In this document: positions 46,461 through 57,572 of the stretch, piece by piece
Layout: each line of letters starts with the position of its first letter
How positions within the stretch are numbered: position 1 is the first letter of the stretch
From: Mytilus trossulus
Taxonomy: Eukaryota; Mollusca; Bivalvia; Mytilida; Mytilidae
NCBI RefSeq assembly: GCF_036588685.1
Contig: NC_086374.1
Span: 35,518,886 to 35,582,885, forward strand
DNA length: 64,000 nt
Reading direction: 5' to 3'
Position numbers and translations under genes: made by a program
Notes under the pieces: model-generated
Seen by the model: the letters and a program-made list of their open reading frames with translations, nothing else
Databases searched by the model: none
What the model was told of the DNA's origin: nothing

Positions 46461-47370
46461 GTCTTCAACTTAATATCTTTATCAAAGAACATTCATTTCC
46501 TAAAATAATAAAATAAATCTATAACAATATCACGGTGTATATTCATAACGCTTCCTTTCCGATAGAATCGGCGTTTTTGCTTCCTTTCCGATACTTTAAC
46601 GCTTCCTTTCGGAGTTTCGATGACGACATCGCACAGGATCACGATATTAAAATGCATAATGCTGCCGTCAAGAGGTAAGTTAAATAGAAATATGTAGCTC
46701 ACGGAATATTTGAATGTTTTGTCTTAATTTATACCAAGTTGATTTCATTAGGAAAATAATATAAACCAGTTCAAACAGTTCCACAATCTCAGCGTCGTTG
46801 ACGATGACAGATAAAAAAATACATTTGTTTGCTCAGAAACTATTTTAAAAAGCATACAGCATATTGATTCGCAAGCTTTTCATTATATCTTAACTTATCA
46901 AATGGTTTTACCTTGTCCCGCTAACCTGAAACATCCGTATAACTCTTTTTTCTTTAAAATCAAGGAAACACTTCCTTTCCGATAAATCAGTCCCAGCGTC
47001 AATTTTGGAAACGCTTACTTTCGGAGTCTAAAGAAACGACTCCTTTTAGATTCACGTAAAAGTAATGTTATTTTCAAATAAAAATGTAGCTGTGCGCACA
47101 GGCTAGGAAATAAGCACGACTTTAGCTTATTGTTTAACGATATAAAAAGTATAAGATATAGAATTTATAACATTGAGACAACATTTCATTAATATTGAAC
47201 ATGATAAAATGTCACCGTAAATGATCATATGTTCAGTGAGGGCTGCACCTCCCATATCCTTTCTTTTACATAAGCAACATTGTTAGTCACAACTTTGTAT
47301 TTTGGCATTATTTAAAGAACAAGGGCAGATTATCAATGAAACCTATCACGTGGCATTTAATAATTAGAGT

Positions 47371-47525
47371 CAGTGGCGGATCCAGAAATTTTCATAAGTG
47401 GGGGCCCACTGACTGACCTAAGAGAGGGCCCGCTCTAGTCACACTTCGAGATTTCCTATATAAGCCAAAAAAAAATCCCCAAAATGAGGGTCCGGGCCCC
47501 CGATCCCCCCCTGAATCCGCTTCTG
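47371..47525. mobile_element. MITE of the CAGTGGCGGA family, copy 2
   Basis: Starts CAGTGGCGGATCCAG and ends CTGAATCCGCTTCTG, its near complement. Both flanks read AGAGT (47366-47370 and 47526-47530). Internal GAGAGGGCCCGCTC and TTTCCTATATAAGC match the copy at 32687-32818. Nested within the 5.33 kb element. Confidence 0.75.
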
Positions 47526-48919
47526 AGAGTAAAAGACTAGTCGACCCCCGGGGTCTGAATAATGTGTTCGACGTAAGTTGACATGTCTATTATTCGAACT
47601 GTTACCTTGTGAGATAGCACGTTGAAATTACGGCGTAGTCCAAAGCAGGGTTCATATTCATTTCTCATTATCATGTTTTCTTCCTGAATATGCACCTGAC
47701 TTACTTTAGTTTAAACAATTTATTTATAGTGCACTGGGAAACAAGCTATTGCAACGTATATTTAAAATCCCTCTTCACTTTGCATCATACTTGCCACTGG
47801 ACCTTAAATAACTCTCCATCTATCGTCATCTGGAGACTCGTCATTGAAGGTCTAATCGAAAAGTTAAAAAAAAGTTTTTAACACATGACATGGGTAAAAT
47901 CTCTTTGTTCTTACTGTGCTATAATCTGGATAATGCACAGCAAAGGTGTGCATTATAGCTACATCAGATATACTGCACAGTTCAAATCTATTTTTACCTT
48001 TAGGAGCGGTACCTGGATTTCAGTGAAAGGGGCGTCATTCTATAGAATTAAAATAATATCGCCGAGTGTAGCGAGACTTTAAACAATATTGAAGATTTTG
48101 GCTAAACACGATATTTTGTCCAATCCAAGGGTGAACCACCTATTCGCCCCTACCCCCGAATTCGCCATCGGCCTTGAAATTACGACAAAGTTGAACTTTG
48201 TACAAAACATCATAGTTTCAAAATAGGAAAAAAGAAAGATTTCTCATTCCGTTTTTTTTTTTACCTAAGCTGGGACAATTACAACAGGTAATTACAACAA
48301 ATTTTGGTATGCCCTGTTTTTAAACTGAATAAAACAATATATTTTTTTTTTACAGGAACCATATTTTCGACAGTTTTTAGTGGAAACGAAAGACAAAAAG
48401 ACAGGCTAAAAAATCGGATATCTCAAAGCCTCAAAAAGTGACTCGTGTTTCATAAATGTGATGAGAGTAAAATTCTTCCCACAACTAGACTTGTGTGGTT
48501 CTCTTTGAAAATTATTTCCGGTACTCAAGCATATTATGAACAAGAATTAGTTGGATGCTATTACTACAAAATAGAAAAGAACAAAAAGGGGAAATTAGAC
48601 AAAAACAAACCCTCTCCTATTAAATAATTTGTTCAGTTGGAACACAAATTTTAGAAATGGTGATTGTGGTATAAAGAGAAGACAGCTTTCTAATGGACAC
48701 TTTGTATGTAGAATAACAATTAATTTCTATAATTTCTAAATTTATGCAGATCATATAACAATGTGAAAGTACTAATACATTGAAAAGCCAGGTATTTAAT
48801 ACGCAAACGCTAGAACCTATAGTATCTACCCTTGGTGACTTCTGCATATAGGATATTAGAATAGTCATTTAGCACTTTGTATATTTTTTTCTCTTGAACA
48901 ACAGGTACATATGTATATA
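47526..48919. other. Interior of the 5.33 kb element, no gene recognised
   Basis: AT-rich sequence with short open frames (47690-47881, 47885-48082, 48445-48627) that match no family I know. No DDE transposase signature was found. Confidence 0.45.
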
Positions 48920-49260
48920 TAAAAAAGAAGATGTAGGATTGCCAATGAGACAACTCTCCACAAGAGACCAAATTGACAGTCACACAGACATTAACAACTA
49001 TAGGTCACCGTACGGCCTTCAACAATGATCAAAGCCCATACCGCATAGTCAGATATAAAAGTCCCCGAGAAAAAATTCAAACGAGAAAAAAAAGGCATTA
49101 TTTAAATAAAAAAAGGAACGAAAAAACATATGTAACACAAAAACAAACAACAACCACTGAATTACAGGCTCCTGACTTGGGACAGGCACATACATAAATA
49201 ATGTGGCGGGGTTAAACATTTTAGCGGGATCCCCCCATACCTGGGACAGTCGTGTATCAG
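48920..49260 (+). repeat. SINE-like family A copy
   Basis: AAGATGTAGGATTGCCAATG, CCACAAGAGACCAAATTGAC, CAACTATAGGTCACCGTACG, CATACCGCATAGTCAG, CTCCTGACTTGGGACAGGCA, ATGTGGCGGGGTTAAACA and TTTAGCGGGATCC follow in the same order as at 45780-46240. A spurious frame at 48973-49197 lies across it. Confidence 0.8.
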
Positions 49261-50297
49261 TACATCATACGAACGAAGTTATAAAAATAAGTTGAAAAAG
49301 GCTTACTCATATAGTTTTCATATTCGGACATAGGATGAGAGGTGGACCTATATTTTATTTTATTGTATTTTATATATATATCTGTTTTTTTCTCTCTCAC
49401 ATGATAAGTAATTTATAAACTTGTCAGTGTAGAGACTATATCATTTGAGAGATCAACTGTACAATGTATCAGATATTTTAAAAGAAAACATATCTGAATT
49501 TATCTACAATTATCAAATGTATTCTCACACTGTAGTCTTTCGGAATGTCCATGTTTTTTTTTTATATGAGGACAATAAATGGTTACTACAACTTGTAGAT
49601 TGTATTCATTATTCTTGTATACAATATACGGAATGGCTGTTCTTTTGGCTAGCCGGGAAGACAACAAAAATGCAACAACAACGCTAAAATTGTTGTTTTT
49701 CACCTTGAAAAGTTTGATGCCTTTATATCAAGATTAATTTAATAAATTCATTTGGTCCAGGCGCTTCAGAGAGTTGTAAAAAATTATGGACAACGTACAC
49801 CACTATGCATTATTTCCCGCCAAGCACTATTTAAATCGGTATTTTAATCTTAATATGAGAACTATCCGACTCCACGAAGAGAGAAAGAAACGGAATTTGA
49901 AAATAATTTTGTTTTTTGTTTTTTATAGAAATTCTCATAAATTTAATACACGAAATTTCAGTCAGACTAGTAGAGGCAAGTAGAATTTCTAAGACGTGTT
50001 TCAGAATAATATTACTTTATATTTTTAGTTCCCTACCAACGAAGCTTAAGGTTTGCACTCTGTCTGTCCGTCCGTATGTCTGCCTGTCAGTCAGTCCGGC
50101 AAATCAGCTTCCAACACATTTTTCTCATGCTTGAAGATCTTGGTTTAATATTCGGATTATTTGTAGGTGTAGGACTACCAATTGATGCACCAATTCAATT
50201 AAGAACGTATGTGAAAGTAGTACTACTCTGTGAAATACAGCACTTTTGATGTCATTTTTTGATTAATCTAACCTACATATATGCAGAAACTGGGTCG
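49261..50297. other. Interior of the 5.33 kb element, repeat fragment at 50030-50110
   Basis: AT-rich. At 50030-50110 TTCCCTACCAACGAAGCTTA and CTGTCTGTCCGTCCG resemble the repeat at 41640-41720. Nothing else was recognised. Confidence 0.45.
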
Positions 50298-50640
50298 GCC
50301 TATTCCAGGGCTTCTAGAAAAAATAATGAGGGGTGTCACGGGCTTTGACTAAAGGTCATATAGAGAAGAAACAGACTCTTCTTTTGCGCAAGGTATCGAT
50401 GGCCATAGCTATGTTCAAAAATCTAAAACTAGATCTCAAAATTTGAAAAAAATGTCAAAAAACAGGGAGGTTGGCCTATTTCAGGGCTTCTACAGAAAAA
50501 ATAATGAGGGGTGTCACGGGGTATTACTATATACTAGGTCTTCAAGAGGAGAAACAGGCGCTTCTTTTGCGCAAGGTAACGAAGGACGCTTTAGTCAAAA
50601 ATCTGAAACTAGAGCTCAAATTTGAAAAAAAATAAAATTT
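50298..50640 (+). repeat. Tandem duplication, period about 177 bp
   Basis: The block with GGCTTCTAGAAAAAATAATG, AGGGGTGTCACGGG, TTCTTTTGCGCAAGGTA and TCAAAAATCT recurs 177 bp later with moderate divergence. It lies inside the 5.33 kb element. Downstream (50640-51130) a T-rich stretch repeats CGTGTTT, CGTGTTTC and GATTTTTATTT phrases. Confidence 0.75.
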
Positions 50641-51981
50641 CACGTATTTTCGTGTTATGACGTTTTATTTATCGTTTTCTCGTGTTTGCCTCAATATGCG
50701 TGTTTCGTGTTTCCCCTTATTTATTTTCCGTGTTTCGGGTCGGTGCTGTTTATTTATTCTCGTGCATGTACCGCATTTGATAAAAAGTCAGTGTGTTATA
50801 ATACTTTATGTAACTGGTGTTATCTGAAAGAAAGTGATGTATCTTGTTACCATTCTACTTTTGCAATATGTATGGTATAAATGAAGTCCATCAAATCACT
50901 ATGAATAATATTTGTTTTTTTTTTAAATAAGATGCAAGTATAAGGGGCACTAAGAGCTAGAAGACCGCAAGGTCTTCATGCCCATTTATAATAGCTGCAT
51001 AATCTCCAATTACGGTTCTGGTACTTTTTCCCTGATATTTACGATTTTATTTCTCGTGCTTCGTTTTACCCGATTTTTATTTTTCGTGCAACGTTTTTGC
51101 GATTTTTATTTCACGTGTTTCCGTGTTCAGTACCGCCCTTTACCACAATCTTAAAATGTTATTTTTAAAATACTTTTACAACATAAAGCTGAAAAGTCAA
51201 TGCTGATCAATGCTTGTGCGAGATCTATCGTTTTCACTTTAAATAATACGCCCCGGAACATCAAAATGTTTAGACATAGTTGCATCTATCCACAGTCTGA
51301 CCGTTGGTATAAACATTTTTAATTTATCTGAAAGGATGCGTTTCCTAGTTAACTTTAATCTTAAAGGAAGCGTTTCCAAACTCTGAAAGGAGGCGTTTTG
51401 GTCGATGTTCAGAAAAAACTCAGTTATTGCATGCATTGAAAGGTTAGGAATCTTACAATATATACAAAATGAAAACTCCGAATTTATTTTATAATCTTAT
51501 TAATTGTATATTGTGTTAAACGGTCGTCACTCAATTGTTCTTGCATTCATGACTTTTATTTTTGATAAACTTGTTGTACTCGTCGACGCTGTTGTTGTGT
51601 TAACCCGTATGCTTTCTGTAATCGATTATAGACATTAGCAAATCTTATTTTGGATACTTGTTTATGTACTTTGTTCCGTCACCTATCAATTCTTTCAAGA
51701 ATATTAGTATTTCATTGGTAAATTGGCATTAAAGGACACTACCACTCATTCGATGTAATCATTTCCTGTGTACAGTATCGGAAAGGGTGCGTTTTCTGAC
51801 TCGGAAAGGAAGCAAAAACGCCGATTTTATCGGAAAGGAAGCGTTATGAATATACACCGTGAATATTGTAAAAATAATGTTTTACATGTTGGAAATATAA
51901 AAGAAGTACATCTCTGTTCAGTAAATCTCTATACAGTCCAGACTTGAAAAAGTGAGCTTAACAGTAATATATGCTTAAATT

Positions 51982-52330
51982 TTACAATATCAGTACTAAA
52001 AAGTATGATAATATATATCTAAAACTCATAAAGATTTCAGATAATAGAGAGGCGACGGATACAAAAGGAACATTAAAACTCAGAAATAAAAAATAAACTG
52101 ACAACGCCATGCCTACAAAAAAGACAGACAGACAAACAACAGTGCACGATAAAACATAGAACATTATATCGTCTGACGATTTTAAGATGCTATACGATAG
52201 ACTAAAAATGTATCGAAAATATAGCACAAAAGAAATCATGAAATAACTCAGTGCAATCCCAATTTTAGATGCAAACACATGAAAAGAAAAACAAAATCAC
52301 ATCATATCTCCACATGACACAAAACAAAAT
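51982..52330 (-). repeat. Dispersed repeat family C copy, reverse orientation
   Basis: Read on the minus strand it contains GGCATGGCGTTGTCAGTTTA followed by TTTTAATGTTCCTTTTGTAT and GTCGCCTCTCT. The same succession appears at 54305-54385 (CATGGCGTTTTCAG, AAATGTTCCTCTGGCATC, TTTCGCCCTGC) and at 62325-62392 (GCGTTATCCGTTTATTTTCG, GTGTGAATGTCCG). A hydrophobic 98-codon frame here is a by-product. Confidence 0.6.
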
Positions 52331-55300
52331 CCAACTGCAATCAACAAACAAGACGCAAAGAGTCACAAGAAATGAAAAAAAATCCATTCGCGGGCAACTA
52401 CCAACTTATCATACTGTATGATCGAACACAAACATAGCCAAAATATGACACTCAAGAAATAAGACCCAAACTAAATTACAAGTAATTGCAAGATCAATAA
52501 ATGATGCATAAAAAATAATTCCGAACAACAATTGGTTGCTTCCCCAAAAACTCATCTTCACAATGGTCAACCAATCCGGGTTACTGTATAACTAAGGTGT
52601 AACAAAATGTGTAACAAAACTTTTTAAATATTACAGAAATTATGACTGTCGGTGTAATTGTAATTGTTTAAGAAAAAAACATGTCAAGCATGCAAATATT
52701 ATTTAAAAAATACTAGTTTTAATCACTTAAAAGTCATGTGATGTTAATACATATATAGGACGGGTGTATTCGATGCGTAAATTAATTAACAAAACCCAGT
52801 CATATAACATCCAACTTTGAAGTTGCGTCTTAATGTCAAATATAGGTGTGCCACTTTGTGAATGGTCTTAAACGATTGACAATTCATTTCTCAATTTTTG
52901 TAATTTTTCCTAGATTTTTTCTATGTCCAGCAAAAAAAAGTAGCAGTTTATAAGGAGACCCCCTAAATGACGTAACAGCTTGACTTATGGTCGTTTATAA
53001 AAAGATTGTTTGCAAGTTGCATTGTGAACAATTGTACAATATGAAAACTAATCAACGTGAATGCAAATATTTTTAATGACTTTACGGAAAGTAACTTTTG
53101 TGACATCTTGACAACCGTATACAAAGTTCATTACACTTTTCTACCTTCTAAACGCAAGAGGTCGAATTCTTTTGTTCTATTTAAACCGCATATCGGACTG
53201 ATATAAAAGTATTGATCAACATAACAGTTTTATCAAGTATAATTATTGAATTTCAATCCATGCATTTTGGAAACTTAAAATAAATGCTACTGAAGTATTT
53301 ACAAAACCCTGAACGCTGAACAATAACTTGTTATACCTTATATAATGTTTTGGACGGCATTATCATTCACAGATTTGCCATGGTTTTTTTTTACAAAGAC
53401 ATCGTAATGCGTAAAGTTTTGTCTCACCACTACAACCACATTTTGGTTAAACAAAGACCCTCACACATTAAAAAATCTGATGCATGACAATATATATATC
53501 AGTTCATTTTGATACACGCACTACACCGTAGGAAAACTACGTACCGTTATAACTATCTCTGCAAAAACAATAAAGCCGTCTGGCTTGATATGGGAGTCTA
53601 TGGCTGATACCAGGGCCAATATGAAAAATGCCATGTAATAATCTATAAATAATGTCTATAAATAGCAACAATCAACATCAACAGAATATAACGTAAACAC
53701 GGTAATTAAAACATTAACATATTTTCTATTAGATTTTGAATAGAAATACGCAATTATTCGGTAGACAAACTTGGTTCATCAGGCGTGGGCATCTATCAAG
53801 ATGAGATGTGATGCATGACAAACAATATATATTTGTTCATTTTGATACATTTATACCGGAAGAAAATCACTTACCGTTAGTTTTACCTCTGCAAAAACAA
53901 TAATCCAAATTTCAAAATAAACGCAAGTCAGGAATTTTCTGTATCAGATACTGTATTTTTCTGTAAAGGTTTGCCTGAACAGAGTGTGAATTGAGGAACG
54001 TTAACACCATGCACTTTATGTCACATGGTTCAAATTATAAATATTAAGTTATCATTTCCTGTGTAAACACATAACCAGAGACATATATACATGTCTCTGA
54101 CATAACTTACCTTTAAAATCAAGATATATATATAAACTAATTCAATAATATAAGTAAGTTTTCAGATTGTTACGCTTATACAATGGTACTTATATAAGAT
54201 GATGATGATGATGGTGATGATGATGTGGGGTTCGTGTTGTTTAGTCTTTAGTCTTCTATGATGTCTTATTCTTATGTACTATCATTTGTCTGTTTGTCTT
54301 TCTTAATTATTTAGTCATGGCGTTTTCAGATTATTTTCAAACTATAAGTTTAAATGTTCCTCTGGCATCTTTCGCCCTGCTTTTATAAAAACGTGTTACC
54401 AAACATTTCGGCATAACAAATCAGTGCCAATAATTTTCAGAACAAGACTTATTGTTTGTGTAAAACAGCGCGATTTCTACATTTTGCAGCATTTGAAAAT
54501 ATTTTAGCACTCAAACTATTTAAGATACAATGAGTTGTCCCCAACATATTAATATGTAAAAATCATAGTATTTGTACTCAGTTCATAATCATCTAAAATA
54601 TAAGCTTGATTATTAATCTCAATACGATCGGCAGCCACTTTCTTACAACACAACGGACTTCGGTTAAGGATTGTGGCAAGTGACTGTTCTCTGAAATAAT
54701 CGCCCGGTTAACTACTGTAACAGTTCTGGTGGATTTGCAAATTAAAAATGTCCAGTGTTTACAGATTTACTTATCAATACAATAACGTATAATGATTGCA
54801 AATTTAGGTCTATGCCATTTGAAATGTTAAGGGCTGAGAGGGGTATTAATATATCATAATATTAATGCATTTGCTTTGTAAATATCGAATTTGAGTTGAT
54901 AAATGGCACATTTTGAAAATTCATTTGTCGTAATTGATGATCGTCACTTAATATTCAACGTCGTAATCTATTCTTACAACAGTTAACCCAAAATCCAAAA
55001 CAGATATGAAATTAGTAAAAATTATCTTAAACAAAATACCGCCAATTATTTTGAAAAAAAACCTAGCAAAACAGAAATGTGAAGTCCTCTGAAGTTGTTT
55101 TAAAAAGTCAGCTAAAAAATAATATGTGCAAATGTAAGATAGAAAAATAGAGGGCCTGTTATACACTAATAATTGATCAATAGAACTTGCAATTTAAAAG
55201 AGGGGTGAATCAAATGAGAGGGACATCCAATCTCGGGAAAATTGTATCAGTTGGGAGATTGCTTGAATGTTGCTACATAAAAAAAGTATTTCACAATTGG

Positions 55301-57572
55301 GAAGCTAATATCATCTCTTTTGTCTTAAATTTTGGTTTTCAAATTACCCTTATTGTCAATTTCTAGATGTAAGTCAAGATATGAGACAGACTTAACTTTA
55401 TCTGTGGTGTTCATTATCTTTTTTTTTATGGGATAGATGCGTTAATCAAAGTCACCAAATTTTGAATTATTTAACAAGAGAACATCATCTATATAGCGGA
55501 AAGTAGAGTTAAGGGATATTGCTAACTTCTTTTCTCTTTCTAAATGTAAGATTTCTGTAATTGATCTGATCTTGTTTTATAGTTCAAATTGAAAAAAAAA
55601 ATCAACTGTTTGTGAGTTCTAATTTTATCGTAAAATTCTTTGACGCCACAGAAAATCCTTATTCAAGCATTTCCATGAGATAAAATAATGATTGTCATTA
55701 GTTTTAGGACACGCAAAACAGAACATATGTGAGAAACAATTTAATAAAGGACACATTGTTTGCCTTTTCGTCACCTTTCATAAAATATCTGCTCGGTTCT
55801 TGTATTCACTGGGATTTTCCCACTCACTTCACTCCTCATGATATACCCCAAATCTATTATTTCATTGACAAAAAACCCACTTAGTTTTCTATTCTATAAA
55901 AAACATTTATAGTTAACTTTTGTACCGATTCAACATTTATTTTAAGGCAGATTGATACATCTTTTGGTAGTTATAGTAATATTAAATTTTGCTTTTTACG
56001 GTAGTATACACAACTTTCGGTTATTCGAACTACAAACATATATTTAAAGCAAAATTATAATTTAATACTAGTAAAGAATAACCAATAAAGATGCAGATTT
56101 ATGTTCCAAAAACATAGCATTCTGGAAGATTAATAGGATATAAGATATTTACATTTAAAAAAAAAATGTATACGACTGTCATACAAGTGAGAGGTTGAGC
56201 AAGTTTGAAACAGGTTTAAGCCAGCTTTTTCTAGATAAGGAACTACATGTGCCTACTCTGCAATATAAACATTGTTTTTCATTCGTGTGATGCGATTGAG
56301 CTTTGATTTTGCCATTTGATAAATGACTTTCCGGTTTGAATATTCCTCAGAGGGTTTGATATAAGATACAAAATATATAGTATAAATAAATAATTCTTTT
56401 TATTTACAGCATGCATTACACACTGAATATTTCAACGTCAATTTTAAGAAAACAAGACAGAATTATAATTACGACGAAGTATACATAGCCATCTTTAACA
56501 GATTCTTGTCATGAAGATTAACTAAATTAATTGGCGACCGTAAACATTTATAATGCTATGGTTTGGTAAATATCTAGTAGCAGCAATCAACAATCGGGAA
56601 GAATATCAGACCAAGGTCCAACTATTAACATACTCTTAATTTTATGTGTTTCTGCAATATCGTTATATATCAACGAAAGTTGTAACTACTTGTATTGCTG
56701 TGCTTTTTATAATCTGAGCCGACACTTGATATCAAACTTACGCTGTAGATAGTGGTAAGAGACTCTGCTAATTGTTCTCTCCATATCCTTTGTTTCAAAC
56801 TCATTGATAGAAGCGTACTTTTTTAATACATCATTGTACTGACTTAATAATTAACACACTTTGGTCAAATTCTCCGTTGCTAAAATTAAGAAAGTAAGAT
56901 CTTATCTATCTCAGACAAAATGGACCTTAGATAGATTTGGACATTTTAAGGTTCTTCATTATTTGTTCTTCACATTGATTTGTCTCTTTTCAACCGGTTT
57001 ACGCATCGAAAATCGATAATCTAATGTAGTCTTACTTCAACATGTAGCTCCTTACATATTCATGTTTTATACATCCTTGGTTTCCAAATGTTTGGGTTTG
57101 ATAAAGGTAAATCAATAAAAGTCCAAAAGATGCTCGATATACGCAAAGTGTTATTTTCATATATAAGAATTATTTTTTTATTCGCATCCTATATGCAGCG
57201 GACCATTAAGTTAAAGTACGGATATTTTTATTACATTTTAAAAGCACTTCAAAGCAATACAGACATTGGAAAAAATCACGAAGTTAGGAGAAAACGCACG
57301 ACATAAAGCAATACCACTAGACAAAGACAACGGATATAATACGATTACAACGAAAAATAAAAGGGAGCATACATGTCATTAAGCACAAGATAATTACATA
57401 TTTCTGGAGAAAGTATCTTTTTTCTTAATGTTTCAAATAACATGGATAGACGAACATAACACGGCATAGTCCTATAAAGAAGGTAACATCTTCAGATAGC
57501 ACAATGGTGTTATACAATGTTATTTACAATAAATTGACAAATTTACAAACACTAGTTAAGAAATACAGTTTT
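52331..57572. other. Intergenic region between SDR A and SDR B, no gene recognised
   Basis: About 5 kb of AT-rich sequence. Visible structure: a diverged direct repeat (53483-53575 and 53812-53905, sharing TCATTTTGATACA and CTCTGCAAAAACAATA), a GATGAT microsatellite (54200-54222), a family C fragment (54305-54385), and a family B fragment (56180-56360). Short open frames match nothing known to me. The 5' control region of SDR A, and any untranslated leader exon, probably lie at the left of this stretch. Confidence 0.5.

Larger units (their letters stand above)
46531..51861. mobile_element. 5.33 kb element, ends CACGGTG, 5-bp target duplication AATAT
   Basis: The left end CACGGTGTATATTCATAACG and the right end (complement, 51842-51861) begin inverted repeats of about 60 bp with one mismatch in the first 55, carrying CGCTTCCTTTCCGAT motifs. 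AATAT flanks both sides (46526-46530, 51862-51866). Subterminal copies of the CTTCCTTTC or GGAAACGCTT motif recur at about 46970-47030 and 51335-51400 and again near 51780. A 5-bp duplication with CAC-type heptamer ends is the pattern known for Transib and RAG-like elements (CACWRTG-like), which is suggestive only: no Transib or RAG core was found inside. The interior holds a MITE (47371), a SINE-like copy (48920) and tandem repeats. The left end is about 70 bp upstream of the SDR A start codon. Confidence 0.85.

Noticed and set aside
48973..49197. 74-codon frame with KIQTRKKRHYLNKKRNEKT
   Set aside because: It is a reading of SINE-like family A; the other copies of the family do not keep it open.
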